Assembly: GCA_017860985.1 (NCBI GenBank)
Contig: JAGFXG010000018.1
Coordinates: forward strand, 1 to 11,051
DNA from: Deltaproteobacteria bacterium
GTDB taxonomy: Bacteria > Desulfobacterota > Syntrophia > Syntrophales > Smithellaceae
Length of the DNA: 11,051 bases
Direction of reading: 5' to 3'
Shown here: positions 1 to 7,679 of the stretch, one piece after another
Position numbering within the stretch: the first letter of the stretch is position 1
Layout of the letters: each line of letters begins with the position of its first letter
Made by a program: the position numbers and the translations under genes
The notes under the pieces: model-generated
The model's database searches: none
What the model was told of the DNA's origin: nothing
What the model saw: only the letters and a program-made list of their open reading frames with translations

Positions 1-912
1 GATCATGTCGTGGGACGCAAAGAGGCCGAAATTGCCTCCTTCCGAGGCATAGGTGCTGAAGGTGTAGTTGAGGCCGATTTCATGGAACAGCATCATGTAA
101 CCCATGCAGGTATATGTGCCTGGGTCGGCAAAGTAGTCGGCGGAAGGCGTGACGAAAAGGATGTCGGCACCTTTCTTATTGAGGGGGACGTCCACCCGAA
201 CGCCTGTGCGGTCTTCGATATCGTCGGCCATAAACTCCAGCATATCCTTTATCCCGCCAGGTTGGATGCCGAGGTGGTTGCCCGTCCGGAAGCAGTTGGC
301 TGCGGGCTCCAAAACCCAGTTGATGTTGCAGCCCACAAGGTTGAGCAGTTCGCGGCCGATCATTGTGATTTCCGCCTGGTCGATGCCGTAGGGGCAGAAG
401 ACGGAACAACGCCGGCACTCCGTGCACTGGTAGAAGTAGTAGAACCATTCCTTTAAGACGTCGACGGTCAGGTCCCTTGCACCGGCCAGCTTTCCGAAGC
501 GTTTGCCCGTTGTTGTGAAGTAGCGGCGGTAGACGGAACGCAAAAGCTCGGCGCGCAGCACGGGCATGTTCTTTGGATCGCCGGAACCGATATAAAAGTG
601 ACACTTGTCCGCACAGGCGCCGCAGCGCACGCAGATGTCCATAAACAGACGGAAGGACCGATACTTTTCCAGGCGCTCCGCCATGCCGCTCAAAATGATT
701 TCTTTCCAGTTCTCCGGCAGCTTCCAGTCTTCGTCCGTGGGCTGCCAGGCCCGGGGATTGGGCAGGTCAAGGCTCGTCAGATTCTTTCCGGCAGCGCTGT
801 AGCTCCAGGTTCCCGGACGGAAGTCGACAGGCGTCTTCATCCACTCGGACGCAGGCGGCGCGTAAGCGATGTTCATCAGGTCATCCGGTTTGGGTATCTT
901 GGCAAACGACAT
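1..912 (-). CDS. dsrK: DsrK, catalytic iron-sulfur subunit of DsrMK(JOP), partial (C-terminus off the left edge)
   Basis: HdrD-like cytoplasmic subunit of the Dsr membrane complex. In the current model it passes electrons from DsrM to the DsrC trisulfide, releasing sulfide. The frame is open from the ATG at 912 to the left edge: 304 codons, a bit over half of a usual DsrK of about 540 residues. Two [4Fe-4S] motifs are visible: C94-x2-C97-x2-C100-x3-C104 and C163-x2-C166-x2-C169-x3-C173-P. The start MSFAKIPKP, the stretch FRPGTW near residue 31 and DICVRCGACADKC match DsrK as I know it. The CCG domain that binds the special catalytic cluster should lie in the missing part. The start has AAGGAG five bases upstream, inside the end of dsrM, and only 2 bp separate the two genes, so they are probably translationally coupled. 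Of the two HdrD-like proteins here, this is the canonical DsrK. Confidence 0.95.
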   Translation of the reverse strand, partial: MSFAKIPKPDDLMNIAYAPPASEWMKTPVDFRPGTWSYSAAGKNLTSLDLPNPRAWQPTDEDWKLPENWKEIILSGMAERLEKYRSFRLFMDICVRCGACADKCHFYIGSGDPKNMPVLRAELLRSVYRRYFTTTGKRFGKLAGARDLTVDVLKEWFYYFYQCTECRRCSVFCPYGIDQAEITMIGRELLNLVGCNINWVLEPAANCFRTGNHLGIQPGGIKDMLEFMADDIEDRTGVRVDVPLNKKGADILFVTPSADYFADPGTYTCMGYMMLFHEIGLNYTFSTYASEGGNFGLFASHDMI

Positions 913-914
913 GG

Positions 915-1916
915 CTACTCCTTTTCCACCGGCAGGCCGACGGCCTTCATCTTATCGCGAAACTCGTCTTCATATTCCGTGTAGGTATGTAGCTTCACAG
1001 GGGCGTTCCAGGGATTGACATGTCGCAGGCTCCGGTTGTTGTTTGCCATGTTGTGTGTTGGGCTCATAAAGATGCCGCCTGCGTGCGCCAGTTTGCTGAA
1101 TGGCAACCAGGCGATCAAAGTAAGGACGAAGCAGAGGTGCATGGAAAAGAGAACGCCGATATCTTCAGGAACAACAGGTGCAAAAGTAATCCAACTCATC
1201 GTCAGGGTTTTCAATGCGTTGAGATCAACGGGGAAAAAGTGTCGCATCAAAAGTCCCGTGACGACCACCCCTGCGATTAAAAGCAATGCAAAATAATCGG
1301 TAAACAAAGAGATGTAACGGACCTGCGGAGTCACCACGCGTCGGGAGAAAAGGAACGTCAGGCCGGCGAGTATGGCGACATCGCTCAGATAGAGGGCCGG
1401 AACGCTGATCTCAAAGAAGCCGTCTACCGCGGACAGAGCACCAATCCAGGGAATGATCGGTTCAGTGAAAAAGCGCAGATGCCGAAGCACGATGATCAAA
1501 AGCGACCAGTGAAACATCAGGCCAAAAAACCAGAGCCATTTGGCGCTGCCGTAAATGGGCCGCCCGCCGATAATCTTCACATCTGTATTTCTGAACAAAG
1601 AGCGAAACAGGAATAACTCCCCGGCCATTCTTCCGATCACACCCGGAAGTCCCGCCGGATTTTCCAGTGGATTGGCTTTGATCCAGGGGAACGATTTTTC
1701 CTGGCCGCACGTCGTAGGAATGCGGAAAGGTACGGGAGCTCTTCCCCATATTATAATGCGATAAGCAAACCCGATAAGAAAGATCACAAAGACGACATAA
1801 GGGATGATGCCGGTCAGAATTAAGACCATAGCCGGAGTCATGGCAATCCACAGCCCCAGCAGGATGATGACGAGAATTGCAATAACGGATATTAAAAGTT
1901 TCATCATAAATTTCAT
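915..1916 (-). CDS. dsrM: DsrM, diheme cytochrome b subunit of DsrMK(JOP)
   Basis: Membrane cytochrome b of the NarI family, 333 aa, which takes electrons from menaquinol and feeds DsrK. Hydrophobic segments lie near residues 7-25, 32-54, 128-146, 172-190, 208-225 and 255-272. Histidines H136 and H146 (10 apart) and H260 and H278 (18 apart) repeat the spacing of the NarI heme ligands (His56/66 and His187/205), so two b hemes are expected. The loop RIPTTCGQEKSFPWIK (residues 65-80), VTPQVRYISL (195-204), FMSPTHNM (283-290) and the tail HTYTEYEDEFR are DsrM hallmarks. It starts 10 bp after the HdrD-like gene and 2 bp before dsrK. No good Shine-Dalgarno sequence precedes the ATG at 1916. In-frame ATGs at 1907 and 1904 are alternatives, so the exact start is uncertain; translation may depend on coupling to the gene upstream. 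Confidence 0.95.
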   Translation of the reverse strand: MKFMMKLLISVIAILVIILLGLWIAMTPAMVLILTGIIPYVVFVIFLIGFAYRIIIWGRAPVPFRIPTTCGQEKSFPWIKANPLENPAGLPGVIGRMAGELFLFRSLFRNTDVKIIGGRPIYGSAKWLWFFGLMFHWSLLIIVLRHLRFFTEPIIPWIGALSAVDGFFEISVPALYLSDVAILAGLTFLFSRRVVTPQVRYISLFTDYFALLLIAGVVVTGLLMRHFFPVDLNALKTLTMSWITFAPVVPEDIGVLFSMHLCFVLTLIAWLPFSKLAHAGGIFMSPTHNMANNNRSLRHVNPWNAPVKLHTYTEYEDEFRDKMKAVGLPVEKE

Positions 1917-1926
1917 TTTCGTGCGA

Positions 1927-3537
1927 TCATTCCCATGACGGTTTATCGCCGAAACGGATAATCGGTTTTTTCATACCATCCAGAGCGTTGACGATCAGTT
2001 CGACCAAGCCTCCATAATAGAGACTACTGCGTTCCTCGGCATGGTAGTAGTTAATGATATCGCGGATGGATCCTTTGCAATTCGAGCAGGGGGCGCAGAC
2101 ATATTTCGGAACTTCCTGGGGTTCATCATGGAAGGCTTCCAGAATCTGTAGGAATTTTTTGCGGCTGCTCACCAGATTTCGCCATTCGGCAAAATTATAT
2201 CCTGACATAATAGCGAAACCTGAACCACCGCCACAGCAATAGTTTTCGACGCCATGCGGCGTCATTTCACGGAATTGCGGCGCGATTTTTCTTAAAATAT
2301 TTCTTTGAGGTTCCACAATACCCATCGCCCGGACCACATTGCAGGGATCATGCAATGTGACGGGAAAATTGTTTTTGCCGGGATCAAATTTCAACTTTCC
2401 GCTCATCACAATGTCTTCCAGGGTGACCATTGCCGATTCCCGGGGGATATTGAGATCACCTGTCAGTAGTCGGTCGGCAATAACGGTCAGCGCTTTATGC
2501 GCATGCCCGCATTCGCCGATGACAATCTTTTTGACTTTCAGCCTCCTGGCAATGTCTGCGTGCTTGATGGCAACTCGCGAAAATTGAACGTCGTCATACC
2601 AGAGACCGTAATTGACGGCGTCATAACCGGCAGCTTCGGACGACATCGTCCAGGAAATTCCGGCGGCCTGGAAGATGATAGCAAAGGCTCCGACATTTTC
2701 GGGCCAGGCCAGCATTTCCCCGGCATTGTGCAGCAGCAGAATATCTGCGCCTTCGACATCCCAAGGAATGTCGACTTTATAACCCGTAATCTCTTCCATC
2801 TCTTCCTGAATGAATTCGGCGCTGTCCTTTGCCGCCATGGGGTTCATGCCGGTTGAAGAGCCGACCCGGAGATGCTGAACGGATCCTTTTTCATGGATCT
2901 CCTTGGGGGCAATGCCCATTTCCTGGGAGAAGAGCTTGCGAATTTCGTGATTAATGAGTCCGTTGTCCACACCGATCGGGCAAACCGCAGCACAGCGCCG
3001 GCACAGCGTGCAACGATAGGATAATTCGGCAAGACGGGCAATGGTGGTCCAGTTTAAATCAAGGTCGCCGGTCAATTTGGCCGTGATCTTTCCGCCTAGT
3101 TTTAAATATTTCCGGTATATGCGGCGCAATACCTCCGACCGGAAGATAGGCCGGTAAATCTCTTTTCGGCCGCTCATTTCAAAAACAGGGCAGGCATTGG
3201 AACAGGTTTGGCATTTGGCACAATGTTCCATGGAAAGCATCAAAGGCTGTAAAAATGTCCAGTTGTTTTCCTTCTCAAAAAGTTTTTTCAGTCCCGAAAG
3301 AAACTGACGAACCAGGGCTTCATCTTCTTCCTTTGTGGCAGGTTTGGGGATGCCGATAGCCACCGTGTCGTCCAGGGATGTTTCAATGTTTTTGATCTTT
3401 TCCGGTTTCAGAGGCGACAACGCTATCTGATTGAAATCTTCATAAGGCGACGGTAAGGGCGTCAACTCACCCGGTCCAATGTGACAGAGACAGTCAGACA
3501 CGGAGGCTATATCGGAAGGTTTCAATCTCCTGTTCAT
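1927..3537 (-). CDS. HdrD/DsrK-like iron-sulfur protein, second copy beside dsrC
   Basis: Cytoplasmic iron-sulfur oxidoreductase of the HdrD/DsrK/TmcB type, 536 aa. Two ferredoxin-like motifs bind [4Fe-4S] clusters: C106-x2-C109-x2-C112-x3-C116-P and C176-x2-C179-x2-C182-x3-C186-P. The C-terminal half carries GECGH at 341-345, then a CCG-type motif: C399 (HDPCN), C434-C435-G (YCCGGGSG) and C481-x2-C484, with C487 following. That motif holds the non-cubane cluster that cleaves disulfides in HdrB/HdrD. The roughly 100-residue N-terminus has no DsrK signature and contains an unusual C16-L-C18-H. The ATG overlaps the stop of the cytochrome b gene (ATGA) and has AAGGAG five bases upstream, so the two are coupled and probably form one complex. 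Position next to dsrC suggests DsrC, or a similar dithiol, as substrate (inference). TmcB is the closest named relative I can suggest; I cannot confirm it without an alignment. Confidence 0.85.
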   Translation of the reverse strand: MNRRLKPSDIASVSDCLCHIGPGELTPLPSPYEDFNQIALSPLKPEKIKNIETSLDDTVAIGIPKPATKEEDEALVRQFLSGLKKLFEKENNWTFLQPLMLSMEHCAKCQTCSNACPVFEMSGRKEIYRPIFRSEVLRRIYRKYLKLGGKITAKLTGDLDLNWTTIARLAELSYRCTLCRRCAAVCPIGVDNGLINHEIRKLFSQEMGIAPKEIHEKGSVQHLRVGSSTGMNPMAAKDSAEFIQEEMEEITGYKVDIPWDVEGADILLLHNAGEMLAWPENVGAFAIIFQAAGISWTMSSEAAGYDAVNYGLWYDDVQFSRVAIKHADIARRLKVKKIVIGECGHAHKALTVIADRLLTGDLNIPRESAMVTLEDIVMSGKLKFDPGKNNFPVTLHDPCNVVRAMGIVEPQRNILRKIAPQFREMTPHGVENYCCGGGSGFAIMSGYNFAEWRNLVSSRKKFLQILEAFHDEPQEVPKYVCAPCSNCKGSIRDIINYYHAEERSSLYYGGLVELIVNALDGMKKPIIRFGDKPSWE

Positions 3538-4478
3538 TTCATCTCCTTGGGGGCTGAAGATGCAATGTCATGCCAGGATTTTTGTCCGTTTGCTCCGATG
3601 TGTTTTGCCTGCCAGGTCGGTTTGAGTTTAAAATTATTTTTAATGGCGACTTCCATCTGTCCGCCGGGCCGATTCGGAAGATCGTCCCATTTAACGTTGT
3701 GATAGAGGAAGTACTTCATGAACATATGCGACATTTGCGTAAGCGGGATGTAGGCCACCAGAAGCGATGCCGACACGATGGTCACCATGCCTATTACATT
3801 TTGACCTGGTGCATATCGATTGAGCGAAGATCCTGCTGTCAGCAGACCGAACGTATAGGCTTTTGCGCCTTCCAGAAAAGGATCGCCCGAAAGACAGGCC
3901 ACAAAGGCTGAAAGGAAAAAAAGACAGATAAAAAGGATATTGAAATAATCCGCAAAAGACGAATAATCCCTCAGTTCACGATCGGTCAGCCGTCTGTAGA
4001 GCATCCCCAGGCTGCCGATGTTTCCCAGGATCAGGCCACTCCAGCCTGCGGAAACGATGAGCACGGAAAGCAGGAAGTTGACAGCGCCGCCTGCGGCAAT
4101 AGCCGAAAACCCCCATAGGGTGAGACAGGTATGAAGCAGCAGCAGCCCGAAGGTGGAAATCATTAGATACAATCCGAAATGAAGGGGGAAGGAGACCCGC
4201 CAGAGGCTTCTGTTTTCCTTCCACAAGCCCCGAAGAAATAAAATTTCCGGCACCATATACTTGAGTTCATTGAAGCGCGAGCTCTTGTATGGATTGTTCC
4301 ACCAGTTCACCTCTTCCATATAGGAACCGCCGTAAGCTAATTTTGCGGTTGTTTCATGCCGGACCGGATATATTTCCCAGCGGACATGCAAGGGAAGGTT
4401 TAATTGCCTGTAAATCAGGCAACCGGTCGCCCCGATGAACACGGCGATACACAGATAAGTTAAAATATAAAATCCCAT
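3534..4478 (-). CDS. Cytochrome b-like membrane protein (DsrM/NarI/TmcC-like), partner of the HdrD-like protein
   Basis: Integral membrane protein of 314 aa with hydrophobic segments near residues 4-22, 98-121, 132-154, 178-197 and 226-246, related to NarI/DsrM cytochromes b. Like DsrM it has an LFLR-x-L-x3-N stretch before the second membrane segment (residues 80-89; DsrM 101-110) and a P-x4-x-S/A-H at the end of the last one. H100 and H251 align with DsrM H136 and H278. The other two heme ligands, DsrM H146 and H260, fall on F110 and T233, so only one heme pair is evident; H116 is the only other histidine in a membrane segment. The hydrophilic C-terminal tail (about 60 residues) is probably cytoplasmic. 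The start ATG at 4478 has AAGGAAG six bases upstream. It lies 67 bp after dsrC and overlaps the HdrD-like gene by 4 bp. It probably exchanges electrons between the quinone pool and that protein. TmcC is a possible name, not proven. Confidence 0.8.
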   Translation of the reverse strand: MGFYILTYLCIAVFIGATGCLIYRQLNLPLHVRWEIYPVRHETTAKLAYGGSYMEEVNWWNNPYKSSRFNELKYMVPEILFLRGLWKENRSLWRVSFPLHFGLYLMISTFGLLLLHTCLTLWGFSAIAAGGAVNFLLSVLIVSAGWSGLILGNIGSLGMLYRRLTDRELRDYSSFADYFNILFICLFFLSAFVACLSGDPFLEGAKAYTFGLLTAGSSLNRYAPGQNVIGMVTIVSASLLVAYIPLTQMSHMFMKYFLYHNVKWDDLPNRPGGQMEVAIKNNFKLKPTWQAKHIGANGQKSWHDIASSAPKEMK

Positions 4479-4545
4479 AGAATACTTCCTTCAGTTTCCG
4501 GATCTCTGGTAACCGATGTAGAGTTTTTCCGCATGGCTTATAAAA

Positions 4546-4866
4546 TCAGACGCAGCCCGTCGGTTTTGAAAGACCTGCTAATTTACAGCCACCCTTGGCC
4601 GGACCGGTCGGGAAAAGCTCATAGAGTTTTTTCATGTCGATTCCATTGTCTTTGCAGACCTTGCGAACCATGGGGGCGATACCGAACTGCTGGAAATAAC
4701 TGCGCAGGTAGTTGATGATTTTCCAGTGTTCTTCCGTGAGCGTGCCTTGAATGTCCTCAGTGTGTGCGTAAGCTTGGGCGAACTCTTCGTTCCACTTGTC
4801 GAGCTCCTGAAGAAATCCGTCTTCATCCACTTCGTATGTTTTTCCTGCTAATTCAATTTGTGGCAT
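4546..4866 (-). CDS. dsrC: DsrC, sulfur-carrier protein of sulfite reduction
   Basis: Small cytoplasmic protein of 106 aa, the usual DsrC length. It accepts sulfur from DsrAB as a trisulfide between its two C-terminal cysteines and delivers it to DsrMK for reduction to sulfide. Both catalytic cysteines are present: C94 in GPAKGGC and the penultimate C105 in KPTGCV, ten residues between them, which separates a true DsrC from TusE and other single-cysteine homologs. The N-terminus (MPQIELAGKTYEVDEDGFL) and EEHW-x-IINYLR near residue 45 are typical. I place the start at the ATG at 4866 rather than the in-frame TTG at 4872: AGGAGG lies 8 bases before the ATG but only 2 before the TTG. It follows dsrN by 36 bp. 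Its own strong ribosome site fits the high DsrC level known in sulfate reducers. Confidence 0.97.
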   Translation of the reverse strand: MPQIELAGKTYEVDEDGFLQELDKWNEEFAQAYAHTEDIQGTLTEEHWKIINYLRSYFQQFGIAPMVRKVCKDNGIDMKKLYELFPTGPAKGGCKLAGLSKPTGCV

Positions 4867-4874
4867 TTCCAAAA

Positions 4875-4880
4875 CCTCCT
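4875..4880 (-). promoter_or_regulatory. dsrC ribosome binding site
   Basis: AGGAGG on the minus strand, 8 bases before the ATG at 4866. The spacing rules out the upstream in-frame TTG at 4872 as the main start and fixes DsrC at 106 residues. Confidence 0.85.
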
Positions 4881-4902
4881 CATTATTTAATCGAAATATT
4901 TT

Positions 4903-6363
4903 TTATAAACCCATCCGCTTATCCGGCGTGTCATCAGACCTGTCCATGAGAAAAACGGGGGGTTGATTTAACATTGTACGGTGATAATGTCGTGCCCTAT
5001 CAATGAGAGCGCCCGCCCACTCGGGAGTGCCCAGTGCGTGCAGATGCGTGAAACCCGCCAGAATATTTTTCCGGCACAGGCCTTCTCTTTGACCGTCCAT
5101 TCCGGTTCCCCGCACAACGCGATAAGCTGTGTGGGTTTCATGATTGTTTTGAGAAAGGATCCTGCAGTAATGGAATTCATGACCGGTGATCGTCTGTCCG
5201 ATGGGGAAAAACGGATTTTCCTGATCCACAGTCAGGGTGGTATACCCGTGTCCCTGCGGCCGTTTCTCCATGCCGAACTTTACCGGCAGCGCGCCGACCA
5301 TCGGATATTGTTTGTCGCCAATGGTGAGAGATTCACCCAGATAGATGAAGCCTCCGCACTCAGCGTAAATCGGGAGACCCGCTTCGGCCGCCTCTCTGAG
5401 CGACAGGCGGAAGGATTCGTTTGCGGAAAGCCATCCGGCCTGGGTTTCGGGAAATCCGCCGCCGATGTACAAGGCATCGACAGACGGCAGGACTTTATCA
5501 TGAAGAGCGCTGATCAGGATGACTTTAGCGCCCCGGTCGGTCAGTGCTTCAATATTTTCCTGATAATAAAACTGAAACGCCGTGTCTTTGATGACGCCGA
5601 TGGTAATCGGCACATCCTGCGTATTGCCGGCCCGGATCGGATTGGGAAATGCATCGATACTCCAGGGTGATGCGCTTTGAGCAACCTCAAGGAGGTCGGG
5701 AATGTCCAGATAGTCACGGGCGATGGCCCCTGCCTTTTCGAGGGCCTGATGCAGGCGGTCGGATTCCGCAGGCGGGATCAATCCTAGGTGCCTCTGCACA
5801 AACGGCAGATCCGACAATCGCGGTACAGTTCCGTAAACGGGAAGACCGGTATATTCCTCAATGGACTGCCGGATGACAGAGGCATGGCGTGTGCCGTTCA
5901 CGCGGCTTAAGATGACACCTCGGATATCGACAGAGGGATCAAGATTCCTGCAGCCCAGAACCATTGCCGCGGCCGTTCGGGTGACCTTGTCGCAATCAAC
6001 AATCAAAATAACCGGCGCATGCAGTAGTTTTGCAAGCTCAGCCGTGCTGAATTCACCTGCGGCGTTGACACCGTCAAAGAGTCCGCGATTGCCTTCAATG
6101 ATGGAAATAGCGCCCTCAGTGGTATGACGTGAAAAAGAACGGGCGACCTGGTCTTCACCCATAAGATAGGTGTCCAGATTGTAGCAGGGACCGGATGCCG
6201 CCTGAGCAAGCCAGGCGGCATCAATATAATCCGGTCCCTTTTTGAAGGGGGTGACCGCCATGCCCTGCTGGCGCAAAGCCACGGCCAAAGCTACAGAAAG
6301 GGTCGTTTTTCCCGCGCCGCCCCGGAGGGCGGCCATAATCAGACGTGGACAGGGTCGGTTCAT
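4903..6363 (-). CDS. dsrN: DsrN, CbiA-like glutamine-dependent siroheme amidase
   Basis: Cytoplasmic ATP- and glutamine-dependent amidotransferase of the CbiA/CobB family, 486 aa. In dsr clusters this family member (DsrN) amidates siroheme for the sulfite reductase instead of cobyrinic acid. The N-terminal synthetase domain has the P-loop GGAGKTT at 15-21, KKGPDYIDAAW at 41-51 and EGNRGLFDG at 90-98. The C-terminal class I glutaminase domain runs from about 252, with IGGGFPE at 300-306, the nucleophile C336 in YAECGG, and H440/H442 in FTHLHALG. The last 20 or so residues after the glutaminase domain are polar and not recognised. The start at 6363 has only a weak AGG upstream and lies 14 bp after dsrD. 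A role in cobalamin synthesis cannot be excluded from sequence alone, but no other cobalamin gene is nearby and the place between dsrD and dsrC argues for siroheme. Confidence 0.92.
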   Translation of the reverse strand: MNRPCPRLIMAALRGGAGKTTLSVALAVALRQQGMAVTPFKKGPDYIDAAWLAQAASGPCYNLDTYLMGEDQVARSFSRHTTEGAISIIEGNRGLFDGVNAAGEFSTAELAKLLHAPVILIVDCDKVTRTAAAMVLGCRNLDPSVDIRGVILSRVNGTRHASVIRQSIEEYTGLPVYGTVPRLSDLPFVQRHLGLIPPAESDRLHQALEKAGAIARDYLDIPDLLEVAQSASPWSIDAFPNPIRAGNTQDVPITIGVIKDTAFQFYYQENIEALTDRGAKVILISALHDKVLPSVDALYIGGGFPETQAGWLSANESFRLSLREAAEAGLPIYAECGGFIYLGESLTIGDKQYPMVGALPVKFGMEKRPQGHGYTTLTVDQENPFFPIGQTITGHEFHYCRILSQNNHETHTAYRVVRGTGMDGQREGLCRKNILAGFTHLHALGTPEWAGALIDRARHYHRTMLNQPPVFLMDRSDDTPDKRMGL

Positions 6364-6377
6364 GCTTCATTACCTGA

Positions 6378-6614
6378 TCAGGAACAAGGTTCTTCCTTTG
6401 GAAAAAATTCAGCCAGAATGAGGTACGTAGAACTTCCGCTTGACCAGTATTTCAAAACTTCTTCTTCGAGCAGCACCTTCACGGCATCCTGCACGGCATG
6501 CCGGTCTTCATCGGGCAGCCATTTGGTGACGTCCCGGATGTAAAACATCTTTTTGTCACCCTTGGATTTTTCATGAAAGAGTTCGATGATGCGTTTTTTC
6601 AGGTCCTCACTCAT
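6378..6614 (-). CDS. dsrD: DsrD, winged-helix activator of DsrAB
   Basis: Small protein, 78 aa from the start chosen here. DsrD has a winged-helix fold and has been shown to stimulate sulfite reduction by DsrAB. The conserved core KYWSSGSSTY (residues 55-64) matches the EYWSSGST of Desulfovibrio DsrD, and the length equals the usual 78 residues. An in-frame ATG at 6626 would add MGVN and overlap dsrB by 10 bp, but nothing like a ribosome site precedes it. The ATG at 6614 follows GGGGGTGA, begins 2 bp after the dsrB stop and gives the family length. Presence of dsrD is a common, though not absolute, marker of the reductive pathway. Confidence 0.93.
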   Translation of the reverse strand: MSEDLKKRIIELFHEKSKGDKKMFYIRDVTKWLPDEDRHAVQDAVKVLLEEEVLKYWSSGSSTYLILAEFFPKEEPCS

Positions 6615-6616
6615 GT

Positions 6617-6624
6617 TCACCCCC
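6617..6624 (-). promoter_or_regulatory. dsrD ribosome binding site
   Basis: GGGGGTGA on the minus strand overlaps the dsrB stop and sits 2 bases before the ATG at 6614; it pairs with the extended anti-Shine-Dalgarno (AGGAGGTGA type). It supports the shorter dsrD start and coupling to dsrB. Confidence 0.5.
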
Positions 6625-7678
6625 ATTTGAACTGTGTTGATGTCCGGAATGTCTCCGTGGCCATGTCAAAATCATCGATATGTTTGTCCGTAAACGGAAT
6701 GCCTGTCAGCGTGAAAAACCTCTCCCAGCCGACACGTTCGATCCACTCGCCGACGCGCTCATGCTTGCGGGCGTGAGTTGCATAAACTTCAATAATGTTC
6801 TTGACGGCATTCACAACCTCCGGCCAGCGCGGCGGGTTATTGGGAAGAAAGGGGATCGCCAGCTTGGAGAATTTGGGAGCGCTCCGGGCGTTGGAGACTT
6901 TGCCTCCAACCCAGATGGAGATCCCGTCGTTTTCGGGATCGGCAATCGGCATGGCCGGACAAACCGTGTAGCAGTTGCCGCAATACATGCACTTATCCGG
7001 ATTGACGGTCACGGTTTTGTTTTTCATATCACCCCGGATTGCCCCCGTGGGGCAGGAAGCCACTGTTGATGGAATTTCGCAAACGTTTGGAACACGGGTA
7101 TTATCCGGAATAGGAACGGTGCGGTGAATCCCCAGAATGGCAATGTCGGAGCAATGCACGGCGCCGCACATATTCAGGCAGCAGGCCAGGGCAATCCGCA
7201 CATGGGCCGGCAGAGTCGAGGTGACGAAATGTTCATAGATTTCGTCCATCAGGGCCTTAACCGGTCCGGAAGCATCCGTGGCCGGGGTGTGGCAGTGAAC
7301 CCATCCCTGAGTATGAACGATATTGGAAATAGAATGTCCGGTGCCGCCGACGGGATACTGGCGACTGGCTAATTCGGCAATCAGAGGTTCTACCTTGTCC
7401 TTATCGGCCAGGAGAAACTCGATATTGTGACGGCTGGTGAAGCGCAGATAACCGTCGCAGTATTTGTCCGCCATGTCACAGATTTCCCGGATATGGTCCG
7501 TTGAAACCAACCGCGGTGATCCGGCACGCACGGTGTAGAGCGCTTCTCCCGATTCCGCGATGTGCATCAGCACACCCGGTTTGAGAATTTCATGATAACG
7601 CCATTTCCCATAATTCCTTGCAATGACGGGCGGAAGCATGGTCTTGTAATCAGGGGGTCCGATATCTGTTTTAGCCAT
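6617..7678 (-). CDS. dsrB: DsrB, beta subunit of dissimilatory sulfite reductase
   Basis: Cytoplasmic beta subunit of DsrAB, which reduces sulfite by six electrons at a siroheme-[4Fe-4S] centre. It is 353 aa, within the family range. The siroheme-cluster cysteines are C129 (in HCHTPATD) and C166-C167-x3-C171 (ACCLNMCG). A ferredoxin domain follows with C209-P, then C230-x2-C233-x2-C236-x3-C240-P. The early stretch [12 protein letters not shown] (residues 15-26) and [16 protein letters not shown] (111-126) are typical of DsrB. The start has a near-perfect AGGAGGTGA six bases upstream, inside the end of dsrA; only 1 bp separates the genes, which favours equal synthesis of both subunits. Confidence 0.98.
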   Translation of the reverse strand: MAKTDIGPPDYKTMLPPVIARNYGKWRYHEILKPGVLMHIAESGEALYTVRAGSPRLVSTDHIREICDMADKYCDGYLRFTSRHNIEFLLADKDKVEPLIAELASRQYPVGGTGHSISNIVHTQGWVHCHTPATDASGPVKALMDEIYEHFVTSTLPAHVRIALACCLNMCGAVHCSDIAILGIHRTVPIPDNTRVPNVCEIPSTVASCPTGAIRGDMKNKTVTVNPDKCMYCGNCYTVCPAMPIADPENDGISIWVGGKVSNARSAPKFSKLAIPFLPNNPPRWPEVVNAVKNIIEVYATHARKHERVGEWIERVGWERFFTLTGIPFTDKHIDDFDMATETFRTSTQFKWG

Positions 7679-7679
7679 C

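Noticed and set aside
10..456. Plus-strand open frame of 148 codons at the left edge
   Set aside because: It is antisense to the conserved dsrK reading frame, which carries both [4Fe-4S] motifs.
4867..4872. TTG at 4872 as the dsrC start
   Set aside because: AGGAGG would be only 2 bases away; the ATG at 4866 has 8-base spacing and gives the standard 106-residue DsrC.
4981..5670. Long plus-strand open frame of 229 codons opposite dsrN
   Set aside because: It is antisense to a clear CbiA-family gene, without a domain of its own; most likely open by codon bias of the real gene.
4903..6363. Cobalamin synthesis gene (cbiA/cobB) proper
   Set aside because: The fold is the same, but the position between dsrD and dsrC and the absence of other cobalamin genes favour the siroheme amidase DsrN.
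6615..6626. ATG at 6626 as the dsrD start
   Set aside because: No ribosome site precedes it, and it adds four residues not found in DsrD; the ATG at 6614 gives the usual 78 residues.
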